Positions 14,374 to 22,232 of a stretch of 45,496 bases of DNA are shown here, one piece after another. Origin of the DNA: Haloplanus vescus. Lineage in GTDB: Archaea; Halobacteriota; Halobacteria; Halobacteriales; Haloferacaceae. The stretch spans positions 1-45,496 of the forward strand of contig NZ_FNQT01000001.1 of assembly GCF_900107665.1 (NCBI RefSeq), read 5' to 3'. A model generated the notes under the pieces. It saw only the letters and a list, made by a program, of their open reading frames with translations. It did not search any database and was not told the DNA's origin. Numbering within the stretch: position 1 is the stretch's first letter; each line of letters opens with the position of its first letter. The position numbers and the translations under genes were made by a program.

Positions 14374-15876
14374 ATGAGCGACGAAACCGAGTCGAGTTTC
14401 GTCGCCTACGGTATCGACGACAAACCACCGGTGCTCACGTCGATTCTTCTCGGCGTTCAGCACTACCTGACGATGGTCGGCGCGAACGTCGCCGTCCCGC
14501 TGATTCTCGCGGGGGCGCTGGGGATGCCCGAGTCGGTCATTCCTCGCTTCGTCGGCACGTTCTTCGTCGTCTCGGGAATCGCGACTCTCGCCCAGACGAC
14601 GTTCGGCAACCGCTACCCAATCGTCCAGGGGGCGCCGTTCTCGATGCTCGCGCCCGCCCTCGCGGTCATCGGCGTGGTGCAGGCGAGCAACCCAACCGGG
14701 CCGGCGTGGGAGGCGGCACTCCTCCAGCTGCAGGGCGCCATCGTCGTCGCCGCGCTGGTCGAAGTGGCCGTCGGCTACTTCGGCCTCCTCGGGCGACTCC
14801 GGTCGTACATCTCGCCGGTCATCATCGCGCCGACCATCGCCCTCATCGGTCTTGCGCTGTTCAACACGCCGCAGGTGACGAGCGCCAGCGGAAACTGGTG
14901 GCTGCTCGGCCTGACGCTGCTCTTGATCGTCCTCTTCTCGCAGTATCTCGGCGACGCCTCGCGAGCGTTCAAGCTGTTCCCCGTCCTGTTGGGCGTGGTC
15001 GTGGCGTGGCTGGTCGCCGCCGCCCTGTCGGTGAGCGGTGTCTACACGGCGGGCACGTCGGGTTACGTCGACCTCGCGTCCGTGGCGTCGGCGCCGGCGC
15101 TCATGCCCATCTACCCGCTCCAGTGGGGGATGCCGCGAATCGAAACCGCGTACGTCATCGGGATGATTGCGGGCGTCGCGGCGTCGATGCTGGAGTCGTT
15201 CGGTGACTACCACGCCGTCGCTCGCCTCTCCGGCGTCGGCGCGCCGAGCGAGAGCCGAATCAACCACGGTATCGGGATGGAGGGCATCATGAACGTCTTC
15301 GCCGGCCTCATGGGGACCGGTGGTTCCACCTCCTACTCCGAGAACATCGGCGCCATCGGCCTGACGGGCGTCGCCTCGCGCTACGTCGTCCAAATCGGGG
15401 CGGCGGTGATGCTTCTCGTCGGCTTCGTCGGCTACTTCGGCCAACTCATCGCGACCATCCCCGATCCAATCGTCGGCGGACTCTACGTCGCCATGTTCGG
15501 CCAAATTGTCGCCGTCGGCCTCTCGAACTTGGAGTATGTCGACATGAACTCCTCGCGAAACGTCTTCGTCGTCGGCATCGCACTCTTCACCGGCCTCGCG
15601 ATTCCGGCGTACATGGGCAACGTCGGGAGCGCCGCCGCGTTCCGCGAGGGGATGCGAGGTATCGCCGTCCTCGGCCCCGTTCTCGGCGCTCGCGCCGTCG
15701 CCGACACCATCTACGTCATCGGGTCGACGGGCATGGCCGTCGGCGGCCTCGTCGCGTTCGTCCTCGACAACACCATCGAGGGGACCCGCGAGGAACGCGG
15801 CCTCGTGGAGTGGGAGCAAGCGACCGAAGACGAGAGCGACTTCGCCTCCGCGTTCGACCGCTTCCTGCGAGACTGA
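14374..15876 (+). CDS. Uracil/xanthine permease (NCS2 / nucleobase-ascorbate transporter family)
   Basis: The 500-residue transporter has about 14 membrane segments. NCS2 family motifs include the opening QHYLTMVGANVAVPLIL, the substrate-site helix SMLESFGDYHAVARLSG (about 270-286) and the downstream STSYSENIGAIGLTGVASR signature. Such permeases import uracil, xanthine or uric acid with protons or sodium ions; specificity cannot be read here. A good ribosome-binding sequence AGGTGA lies 6 bases before this ATG, which decides between it and a GTG two codons earlier. No purine or pyrimidine enzyme is adjacent. Its 3' end is followed within 16 bases by the first of three metal-box-like palindromes that belong to the next gene. 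Confidence 0.93.
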   Translation: MSDETESSFVAYGIDDKPPVLTSILLGVQHYLTMVGANVAVPLILAGALGMPESVIPRFVGTFFVVSGIATLAQTTFGNRYPIVQGAPFSMLAPALAVIGVVQASNPTGPAWEAALLQLQGAIVVAALVEVAVGYFGLLGRLRSYISPVIIAPTIALIGLALFNTPQVTSASGNWWLLGLTLLLIVLFSQYLGDASRAFKLFPVLLGVVVAWLVAAALSVSGVYTAGTSGYVDLASVASAPALMPIYPLQWGMPRIETAYVIGMIAGVAASMLESFGDYHAVARLSGVGAPSESRINHGIGMEGIMNVFAGLMGTGGSTSYSENIGAIGLTGVASRYVVQIGAAVMLLVGFVGYFGQLIATIPDPIVGGLYVAMFGQIVAVGLSNLEYVDMNSSRNVFVVGIALFTGLAIPAYMGNVGSAAAFREGMRGIAVLGPVLGARAVADTIYVIGSTGMAVGGLVAFVLDNTIEGTREERGLVEWEQATEDESDFASAFDRFLRD

Positions 15877-15891
15877 CCGACACCCTTTTGC

Positions 15892-15909
15892 CTTTCGGCT
15901 GACCTAAAA
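15892..15909 (+). promoter_or_regulatory. Degenerate metal-box palindrome, distal copy
   Basis: CTTTCGGC-TG-ACCTAAAA keeps the 8-2-8 layout of the TTTTAGGC-N2-GCCTAAAA box, with six of eight left-half and seven of eight right-half matches. It sits just after the permease stop, about 121 bases upstream of the proximal box, so it may also be part of the permease terminator region. Confidence 0.3.
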
Positions 15910-15976
15910 CAGTTGGCGCGGTCGATGTTCTCCGCAAGTCCACCAGACGGCGACGGCCGCCGCCGGCGTCTCAATT

Positions 15977-15994
15977 ATTTTGGCTGGCCTAAAA
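15977..15994 (+). promoter_or_regulatory. Imperfect metal-box palindrome, middle copy
   Basis: ATTTTGGC-TG-GCCTAAAA has a perfect right half and two mismatches in the left half relative to the box at the kinase start codon. It lies 36 bases, centre to centre, from the proximal box, suggesting cooperative binding of two regulator dimers. Confidence 0.5.
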
Positions 15995-16012
15995 ATCGGA
16001 GGCCTTTTGTAC

Positions 16013-16030
16013 TTTTAGGCCGGCCTAAAT
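16013..16030 (+). promoter_or_regulatory. Metal-box palindrome just before the repeat-cupredoxin gene
   Basis: TTTTAGGC-CG-GCCTAAAT matches the 8-2-8 box at 8025-8042 in 15 of 16 half-site bases. It ends 3 bases before the ATG, downstream of a weak TATA-like CTTTTGTA (16004-16011), so a bound repressor would block initiation. Confidence 0.6.
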
Positions 16031-16033
16031 TCT

Positions 16034-18499
16034 ATGCAGCAAACCAGACGGAAGTTGTTACAGACGACCGGCGTCGCCCTCGGTGGCGTCGGGTTGGCTG
16101 GTTGCGGTGGGCAGAGCGGCACCGAAACCAGCGACACGACGGCGACAGATACCGAGACGAGCGAGCCCACGGCGACGGAGACGCCGTCGGCCGAGGCGTC
16201 GGCGGACACCGCGCTCGCCGCGGAGTGGAACACGATGCGCGCTCGCCTCCACGACGCGGTGGCGCTCGGTCGCGCCGGAGAGTCCAGCGCGGCGGCGACG
16301 CTCGTCGGCGACGTTTTCGCACGCTTCGAGCAGGCATCGGGCGAGTACGGCGCTCACGAGGGCCTGGAGTCGACGGACGAATCCGCCTACGAGTCCTTCG
16401 AGGAGCACCTCGGCGACGCTCGCTCGGCGTTCGAGAGCGGCGACGTGGACGCGGCCATCGGCGCCCTCGACGGCGCGGGCAACGAACTGGCGTCCGCCCA
16501 GCAGTCCCGAACCTCGGACTCTGTCACCGAAACCTTCTCGCTGCTCGTGTTCGCCTCCCGGATTCGGAACATCGACGCGCTGGCAACAGCGGGGCTGACG
16601 GACGAAGCGGCGACGGTGGGCGAGCGAGTCTTCGCCGACTTCGAACAGGCGCCCGCTCACGAGACGCTCGAATCCGCGGGCGACGGCTACCACGAGGAGT
16701 TCGAAACCCCGCTCAACGACGCCATCGAGGCGGCTAACGCTGGCGACGCCGACGGTGTCCACGAGGCGGCGCTCTCGGCGTCCGGCACCGCAGTCGAGGC
16801 GGCGTACGAACTCGTCTCCGAGCCGATTGCCGGCATCGGTCACCTCTCGCTGATGGCTGCGGTCGGCTTCGACGCCGAAATGGCCGCCAGCATGGGCGGG
16901 CCGGGCGTCGCCGCCGCTCACGCCGCGGGCCTGAACGCCTACCGCGTTCGCGTCCGTGACGCCGCGTGGCTCTACGACGCCGGCCAGCCAGAGGCTGCCA
17001 AGGCCGCCGCACAGTCCATCTTCCAGCACTTCGAGGGCGCTCGCGCCCACGAGGCACTGGAGGAGGCCAGCGAGTCCGCCTACGAGACGTTCGAACACGA
17101 CGGGCTGGAGGCGCTCATCACCGCCATCGAGGACGGCGACGACGAGGGCGTCGACAGCGCGGTGACGACTGTCCACGACGGCCTCACGACGGGCATCGAC
17201 GCGCTCGCGAGCGACGCGGCGCCGGTGCTCCAGTCCGGCTTCTTCCGCGCCCGCCTCGGCGACGCGCGCGAGCGCTACGACCGCGGCGAGGGCGAGGTGG
17301 CGGCCACCATCGCCGAGAACCTCTTCGCTCGCTTCGAGGAGAACGAGGGCGGCTTCCACGAGACGCTCGAGGAGACCAGCGAGGACCTCTATCACACCTT
17401 CGAGGAGGAACACCTCACCGCCCTCCCCGACGCCTTCCGCGCGGGCGACGACGAGGCCGTCGACACCCACCTCTCGGGTGCGACGGACGCCCTCGTCGAG
17501 TTCGAGGCGACCGCTGGCACGCCGCTCGCCAGCGGCGCCGCGGCGGCGTACATGACCGGACGGGCCGGCGACGCCGGCGTCCGAGCTGCGCTGGGTGACA
17601 CCGACCGCGCCGAGACGATTGCGAGCGATGCCTTCGCGTACTTCGAGGGCGGCGCCAACGGCTTCCACGAGGCCGTCGAGCACGCCAGCGAGGAGCGCTA
17701 CCACGCCTTCGAGGAGGCGCTCGGTGCCGTTCGCTCCGCGACGACGGGCGACGCCGACGCCTACGAGGCGGCGACGACGTTCGCCGACGAGGCGACCGCC
17801 GCCGTCTACGCCGTCGTCGAGAACGGTGGGAGCGGTGGCGACGTGAACGCCGCGCCCCTCGTGAGCGACGTGTTCGCCACCTTCGAGAACGCGCGTGTCC
17901 ACGAGGCGCTCGAAGCGGGCGACCACGAGACCTACGAGACGTTCGAGGGGGCGCTCTCGGACTACATCTCTGCGCTCGAAAGCGGCGAGAGTATTGATGC
18001 CGCCGGCGAACGGTTCGCGCAGGCGACCCGGAACGCGGGCTTCGCCGTCGCGGGTGCCATCGACCAGGCGCCCGAAATCTCCGCCGGCGGGAGCGGCGGC
18101 GAGAGCGGCGAGAGTGGTGAGACCGACCTCCAAGGCGGCCCGAACGTCGTCGAGGGCGTCCCGGACGACGCCGACCACGTCATCGATATGAATGCCGTGG
18201 CGTTCGACCCGGCCGAACTCACCGTCTCCGTCGGCGACACGGTGGCGTGGAGCCACGCTGGCGGTGAACCCCACTCCGTCACCGCCCTCGGTGACGGCAT
18301 TCCGGACGGGGCGTCCTACTGGGCGTCCGGCGGCTTCGAGTCTGAAGAAGCGGCACGGACCGGCTGGGAGAACGGCAAGGGTGCCGTCGCCTCCGGTCAG
18401 TCCTATGTCCACACCTTCGAAACGGCTGGTGAACACGCCTACGTCTGCATCCCGCACGAGGCGGCGGGTATGGAGGGAACCGTCGTCGTCGAGGAGTGA
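16034..18499 (+). CDS. Large Tat lipoprotein with six helical repeats and a C-terminal cupredoxin (DUF5059-like)
   Basis: The 821-residue protein opens with a twin-arginine signal, TRRKLLQTTG, and lipobox LAGC (Cys24). A Thr/Glu linker follows. Six helical repeats then each contain F-x-x-F-E, then H-E-x-[LV]-E, then Y-x(2-3)-F-E, with the conserved His at 108, 209, 339, 442, 545 and 623. After a Gly/Ser linker (about 684-700) comes a blue-copper domain with His747, Cys805, His808 and Met813. It should be anchored outside the cell. I recognise it tentatively as a haloarchaeal DUF5059/halocyanin protein. Three DtxR-like boxes precede it, so iron or manganese control is likely. The EfeO iron-uptake protein also combines a cupredoxin with a helical metal-binding domain, which makes metal capture a plausible role, by inference only. 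Confidence 0.85.
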   Translation: MQQTRRKLLQTTGVALGGVGLAGCGGQSGTETSDTTATDTETSEPTATETPSAEASADTALAAEWNTMRARLHDAVALGRAGESSAAATLVGDVFARFEQASGEYGAHEGLESTDESAYESFEEHLGDARSAFESGDVDAAIGALDGAGNELASAQQSRTSDSVTETFSLLVFASRIRNIDALATAGLTDEAATVGERVFADFEQAPAHETLESAGDGYHEEFETPLNDAIEAANAGDADGVHEAALSASGTAVEAAYELVSEPIAGIGHLSLMAAVGFDAEMAASMGGPGVAAAHAAGLNAYRVRVRDAAWLYDAGQPEAAKAAAQSIFQHFEGARAHEALEEASESAYETFEHDGLEALITAIEDGDDEGVDSAVTTVHDGLTTGIDALASDAAPVLQSGFFRARLGDARERYDRGEGEVAATIAENLFARFEENEGGFHETLEETSEDLYHTFEEEHLTALPDAFRAGDDEAVDTHLSGATDALVEFEATAGTPLASGAAAAYMTGRAGDAGVRAALGDTDRAETIASDAFAYFEGGANGFHEAVEHASEERYHAFEEALGAVRSATTGDADAYEAATTFADEATAAVYAVVENGGSGGDVNAAPLVSDVFATFENARVHEALEAGDHETYETFEGALSDYISALESGESIDAAGERFAQATRNAGFAVAGAIDQAPEISAGGSGGESGESGETDLQGGPNVVEGVPDDADHVIDMNAVAFDPAELTVSVGDTVAWSHAGGEPHSVTALGDGIPDGASYWASGGFESEEAARTGWENGKGAVASGQSYVHTFETAGEHAYVCIPHEAAGMEGTVVVEE

Positions 18500-18660
18500 A
18501 CTGACACGCGGCTTGCCCTGACCGCTACGACCACCCCGCCACCGTGGGCACGGTAACGTACACTCCCTCCACCCTTTTCGACGCACTCGCCACTCGCCAG
18601 CGACGGCGCCGCCGATACGGAACCGACAGGTTCTGGTCGCCGCCACTCCCAGAGCGAGGT

Positions 18661-19149
18661 ATGTATCGCCGAGGCCACTGGGGCGTCTCGCTGCTCGTGT
18701 TCGCCCCGGTCGGATTCGCACTCGTCAGTTTCGGCCGACCCACGCTCGCCGTCGCCGGCGGCGCCGCCATGCTCTGGCTATCGACCGTGCCCGACTGGGA
18801 CCACCGCCTCCCGCTCATCTCGCATCGCGGCCCCACCCACACCCTCGCGTTCGCACTTCTCGTCGGCCTCGTCGGCGCGGGCCTCGGCGCTGGCGTCGCG
18901 GAGGTGATTCCGGGTAGCCGGTCGACGCTCGTCGCCTTCGGCTTCGGTATCGGGGCGCTCGGCATCCTCGCACACCTCCTCGCGGACGCCCTGACGCCTG
19001 CGGGCGTCCCGTTGCTGTGGCCGCTCTCCGGCCGCGATTTCTCGGTCTATCTCACGCGCGCCGACAACACCATCGCCAACTACGCGCTCCTCGCTGTCGG
19101 CGTCTGCGCCACCGCTGTCGCCGCCGTCCTCGCCGCCCGGATGGCCTGA
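18661..19149 (+). CDS. YdjM/DUF457-type membrane-bound putative metal-dependent hydrolase
   Basis: This 162-residue membrane protein has four to five helices and the polar motifs of the YdjM (LexA-binding, DUF457) family: MYRRGHWGVSLL with a membrane-proximal His, PDWDHRLP, HRGPTHTLAFA, and HLLADALTPAGVPLLWP. The His/Asp set is thought to bind metal, and enzymatic activity is predicted but unproven. The longer frame upstream adds an Arg-rich segment with no family match, and GAGGT immediately precedes this ATG, so the shorter start is taken. It follows the repeat-cupredoxin gene by 161 bases; no shared promoter element is obvious. Confidence 0.85.
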   Translation: MYRRGHWGVSLLVFAPVGFALVSFGRPTLAVAGGAAMLWLSTVPDWDHRLPLISHRGPTHTLAFALLVGLVGAGLGAGVAEVIPGSRSTLVAFGFGIGALGILAHLLADALTPAGVPLLWPLSGRDFSVYLTRADNTIANYALLAVGVCATAVAAVLAARMA

Positions 19150-19311
19150 CGCGTTCGACGCGGACGAGCGTCCCAGAAGAAAGTGTCGTCACGTGTGGAC
19201 ACATACCACAGAGAGGGTGCCCAAACCACCTCGAATTCCAGTAACATCGACAACTACGTCGACAATCTCCACTATTCTCGACCGTACTGTGATAAATTGA
19301 GTCCCCGGAAA

Positions 19312-19346
19312 CCTTATATTTCTGCTTCGCGTTGCGTGTGACGCAA
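19312..19346 (+). promoter_or_regulatory. Cold-shock gene promoter with start-codon palindrome
   Basis: CTTATATT (19312-19319) is a strong TATA box. TTGCGT-GTG-ACGCAA (19332-19346) is a perfect 6-3-6 palindrome covering the predicted transcription start and the A of the ATG. It may be an operator or, if transcripts begin a little upstream, a hairpin at the mRNA 5' end. The rest of the 195-base gap upstream holds nothing that I can support. Confidence 0.5.
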
Positions 19347-19540
19347 TGGCGACAGGTACGGTTGCATTCTTCAACGACACTGGCGGTTACGGGTTCATCG
19401 AGACTGAAGATTCGGACGAAGACGTGTTCTTCCACATGGAAGACATCGGCGGTCCGGACCTCGAAGAAGGACAGGAGGTGGAGTTCGACATCGAGCAAGC
19501 CGACAAGGGTCCGCGAGCGACCAATCTTCAGCGACTGTAA
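19346..19540 (+). CDS. cspA: Cold-shock protein (CspA family)
   Basis: This 64-residue single-domain OB-fold protein has both RNA-binding motifs: GGYGFIET (RNP1-like, about 13-20) and DVFFHMEDI (RNP2-like, 26-34). It also has the usual start [11 protein letters not shown]. Such proteins bind single-stranded RNA/DNA and act as RNA chaperones. The acidic composition is halophilic. It has its own promoter and appears monocistronic, facing the convergent photolyase gene. Confidence 0.95.
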   Translation: MATGTVAFFNDTGGYGFIETEDSDEDVFFHMEDIGGPDLEEGQEVEFDIEQADKGPRATNLQRL

Positions 19541-19612
19541 GCGCGAACCGCAGTCCGGTTCGACGCTCGGGTAGCGGCGCACGAACGACGATTTTCGATT
19601 TCTCTCACACTC

Positions 19613-21103
19613 TCATAGCTCGCCCGCCATCGCTCGCTCGCGGAGTCGCGCCGCCCGCTCTCGGATGGCGTCCCACTCCGATTCGGACTTCCGGTCGACG
19701 TGGCTGTACATCAGCCCCATCCGCCCCGTCCCGCGGAGCGTCTCCTCGTGTTCTTTCAGGAAGTCCCAGTAGAGCGCGTTGAACGGACAGGCCCCCTCGC
19801 CTGTCGTCGCGTCCACGTCGTACGGGCAGTCGGCGCAGTGGTCGCTCATCCGGTCGACGTAGTTGCCCGACGAGACGTAGGGTTTCGAGGTGAACGCGTC
19901 GGTGGCGAAGGTGCCCATCCCGAGGACGTTCGGTGCCGTCACCCAGTGGTAGGCGTCGACGAATCCGAAGTGGAACCACTCGTTCAGCTCGTGGGGGTCC
20001 ACGCCGTACAGCGTCGCGAAGTTCGAGAGGACCATCAGGCGCTCGATGTGATGGGCGTATCCGCGCTCGTAGACGTGGCTCACCGCCTCGTCCAGACAGC
20101 GCATCTCGGTCTCGCCCTCGTAGTACAGCGGTGGCAACGCCCGCTCCCGGTCGAGCAGGTCCCCCTCGGCCAACTCGGGCATCGTCCGCCGGTAGACGTG
20201 GCGCATGAACTCCCGCCAGCCGAGCACCTGTCGGACGAAGCCCTCGACGCTCTCGATCGGCGCCTCGTCACGCTCCCACGCTTCGACGGCCGCGTCGACG
20301 ACTTCGCCCGGCCGGAGCAGACCGAGGTTGAGGGAGGAAGCGAGGAGCGAGTGCGCCAGCGCCCACTCGCCGCCGAGCATCGCGTCCTGATACGGGCCGA
20401 AGGCGGGGAGGCGGTGGGAGACGAAGTGGTCGAGTGCGTCGAGGGCGTCCGCGCGGGTGACGGGCCACGCGAACCCCTCGCGTTCGCCCCACGTGTCGAA
20501 CTCGGAGTCGACCCACTCGAGCGTCTCGCGTGTCAGGTCGTCGGGGTCGTATCGGGGGGTCGGCGGCGGCGACCAGTCCTTGGGTGGCGTCTCCCGGTTC
20601 TCTTCGTCGTAGTTCCAGCGGCCGCCGACGGGGTCGTCGCCATCCAACAGGACGCCCTCGCGCCGACGCATCCAGCGATAGAAGTCCTCGTGGCGGAACT
20701 CGTCGCCGTCCGCCCATTCGTCGAACGCCTCGGGCGAACAGCGAAATCGGTCGTCGTCGACGAGGGTGAGCGTCCCGCCGCGCGACGTGACGAGTTCGCG
20801 CAGGCGGGCGGCGGCGCCGTGACTCGGCGGGCGCATGAGCGTCAGGTCGTCGCCCGGATGGGCGTCGAAGTGAGCATCGAGGGCGTCGCCGAAGGAGTCG
20901 GCTCGGCGGTAGTCGACGGTGTACCCCGCCTCGCGGAGTCGGTCACGGGCGTGGCGCATCCCCGCGAACACCACGCCGAGTTTCTGGGGGTGGTACGGCC
21001 GGCGGTCAGCGAAATCGGTCGCCTCGACCATGAGCACCCGGTCGGCACCGTCGAGGACGTGATGGGACGGGTGGAGGTGGTCGCCGAGCAACCAGACGGT
21101 CAT
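19613..21103 (-). CDS. Fe-S cluster photolyase/cryptochrome (FeS-BCP / PhrB family)
   Basis: The 496-residue flavoprotein of the (6-4)-type prokaryotic photolyase branch starts MTVWLLGDHLHPSHHVL. It carries the four cysteines that bind a [4Fe-4S] cluster: Cys336, Cys423, Cys426 (HCADCP) and Cys439 (GACPFN). The C-terminal FAD-binding half contains WREFMRHVYRR and GYAHHIERLMVLSNF. Bacterial relatives repair (6-4) photoproducts using blue light with a lumazine antenna; the same role fits a sun-exposed halophile. The frame extends 16 codons further upstream, but the conserved start is at MTVWLLG. CGTTTTGCC (complement of 21125-21133) may be its TATA box. Confidence 0.93.
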   Translation of the reverse strand: MTVWLLGDHLHPSHHVLDGADRVLMVEATDFADRRPYHPQKLGVVFAGMRHARDRLREAGYTVDYRRADSFGDALDAHFDAHPGDDLTLMRPPSHGAAARLRELVTSRGGTLTLVDDDRFRCSPEAFDEWADGDEFRHEDFYRWMRRREGVLLDGDDPVGGRWNYDEENRETPPKDWSPPPTPRYDPDDLTRETLEWVDSEFDTWGEREGFAWPVTRADALDALDHFVSHRLPAFGPYQDAMLGGEWALAHSLLASSLNLGLLRPGEVVDAAVEAWERDEAPIESVEGFVRQVLGWREFMRHVYRRTMPELAEGDLLDRERALPPLYYEGETEMRCLDEAVSHVYERGYAHHIERLMVLSNFATLYGVDPHELNEWFHFGFVDAYHWVTAPNVLGMGTFATDAFTSKPYVSSGNYVDRMSDHCADCPYDVDATTGEGACPFNALYWDFLKEHEETLRGTGRMGLMYSHVDRKSESEWDAIRERAARLRERAMAGEL

Positions 21104-21276
21104 GGAGGGCGTTTGGGCGGTAGTGGCAAAACGGTGTGGCCCGGGCGTCACATCGTCTCGGCGTCACGCGATGTTGTGCGAATCCCGCACTATCACTGGT
21201 GCTCCCGCCCGAACACGCCGTTCAAAACTTGGTCCCCACAGTCACCTTTACCTGGGTTGCATTTGCATCTATATTA

Positions 21277-22188
21277 GTGACAAAAGTTAACGTATCACTA
21301 TCGCCCGAGGCGCAGGCGCGGGTCGAGGAGTTCGTCGACGGGGTAGACGAACAGCTGTCGTCGTCGGACGCCACAGCCGACGTGGTCCAAGGCGTGTTGG
21401 CACGGATTCACGGCGACGGCGACGTCTACGAGCGCTGGCAGGCGGGGGAGTCGGTGTCGCTCGCCGAGCGCATCCGTCTCGATACGTATCACCCGCGACA
21501 CGTCCACACCAAAGGGGAGGTGTGGGCGGAAAAAGACGAGGCGCAGTTCCAGCGGTCGAAGCCCCTTCGGTGGCTCTGGTTGGGATTCGACGCCTCACCG
21601 TTGGCGGCCAACGACGCCGTTGCCCTGCCGTTCCGACAGATGCTCGCGGACCACCTCTTCGCCGAGGCGGGCGACGACCTCAAGCTCTTTCGAGGGATTC
21701 GGTTCCCGTACGGTCACAACATCGAGATGGGTGACCGGACCGTCGTCCACGAGAACGTGCTCCTTGACGACCGTGGCGCCCTCGATATCGGTGCGAGCGT
21801 CTCCGTCGCCGACGGCGCCGCCATCCACACTCACAGCCACGACGTCGTCGACCAGTCCGACGTGTCCATCTACCGGACCGTCGTCGACGACGACGTACGC
21901 ATCGCGTCCGGGGCGATGGTCGGCGCCGGGAGCCGGGTCGGCGAGAACGCGATGATCGGTGCCAAAGCCATCGTCCACGGGGACGTGCCGGCCCACCACG
22001 TCGCCGTCGGGACGCCCGCCGAGAGCATCAAGGTGAAGCCGGGCTGGGAGCCGGTCGCAGCTGACTTGGGACCGCTCCCCGACAACCGTGGAGCGCGTCG
22101 CATCGAGTACGACCTGCCCCCCGACCTCGACACCGTCGACGAGTTCGAGCGTGACCTCCAGACGCCGGTCGAAGTGGGGTCGGACTGA
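21277..22188 (+). CDS. Hexapeptide-repeat acyltransferase (LbetaH family), GTG start
   Basis: This 303-residue protein has an N-terminal helical region and then a left-handed beta-helix built from hexapeptide repeats (about 150-255: HNIEMGDRTVVHENVLLDD-like turns, through MVGAGSRVGENAMIGAKAIV). It ends with the family closing VAVGTPAESIKVKPGWE. It resembles maltose/galactoside O-acetyltransferases that use acetyl-CoA on sugars. The start is a GTG giving V(M)TKVNVSLSPEAQARVEEF, which fits the haloarchaeal relatives I know; no nearby ATG is in frame before the core. The substrate is unknown, possibly a cell-surface or nucleotide sugar. Confidence 0.85.
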   Translation: MTKVNVSLSPEAQARVEEFVDGVDEQLSSSDATADVVQGVLARIHGDGDVYERWQAGESVSLAERIRLDTYHPRHVHTKGEVWAEKDEAQFQRSKPLRWLWLGFDASPLAANDAVALPFRQMLADHLFAEAGDDLKLFRGIRFPYGHNIEMGDRTVVHENVLLDDRGALDIGASVSVADGAAIHTHSHDVVDQSDVSIYRTVVDDDVRIASGAMVGAGSRVGENAMIGAKAIVHGDVPAHHVAVGTPAESIKVKPGWEPVAADLGPLPDNRGARRIEYDLPPDLDTVDEFERDLQTPVEVGSD

Positions 22189-22232
22189 CCGCCTCGCCGT
22201 AGCTTTTTGTCTCGGCGCGCGTCCTCTCACGC

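Noticed and set aside
14341-15819. Minus-strand open frame of 492 codons opposite the permease
   Set aside because: Highly charged translation without membrane or enzyme motifs; the permease on the plus strand is convincing.
16058-18721. A minus-strand open frame of 887 codons opposite the repeat-cupredoxin gene
   Set aside because: It is the mirror of a G/C-third-position gene. It is rich in Arg, Val and Gly with no domain, and the plus-strand frame has a signal peptide, repeats and copper ligands.
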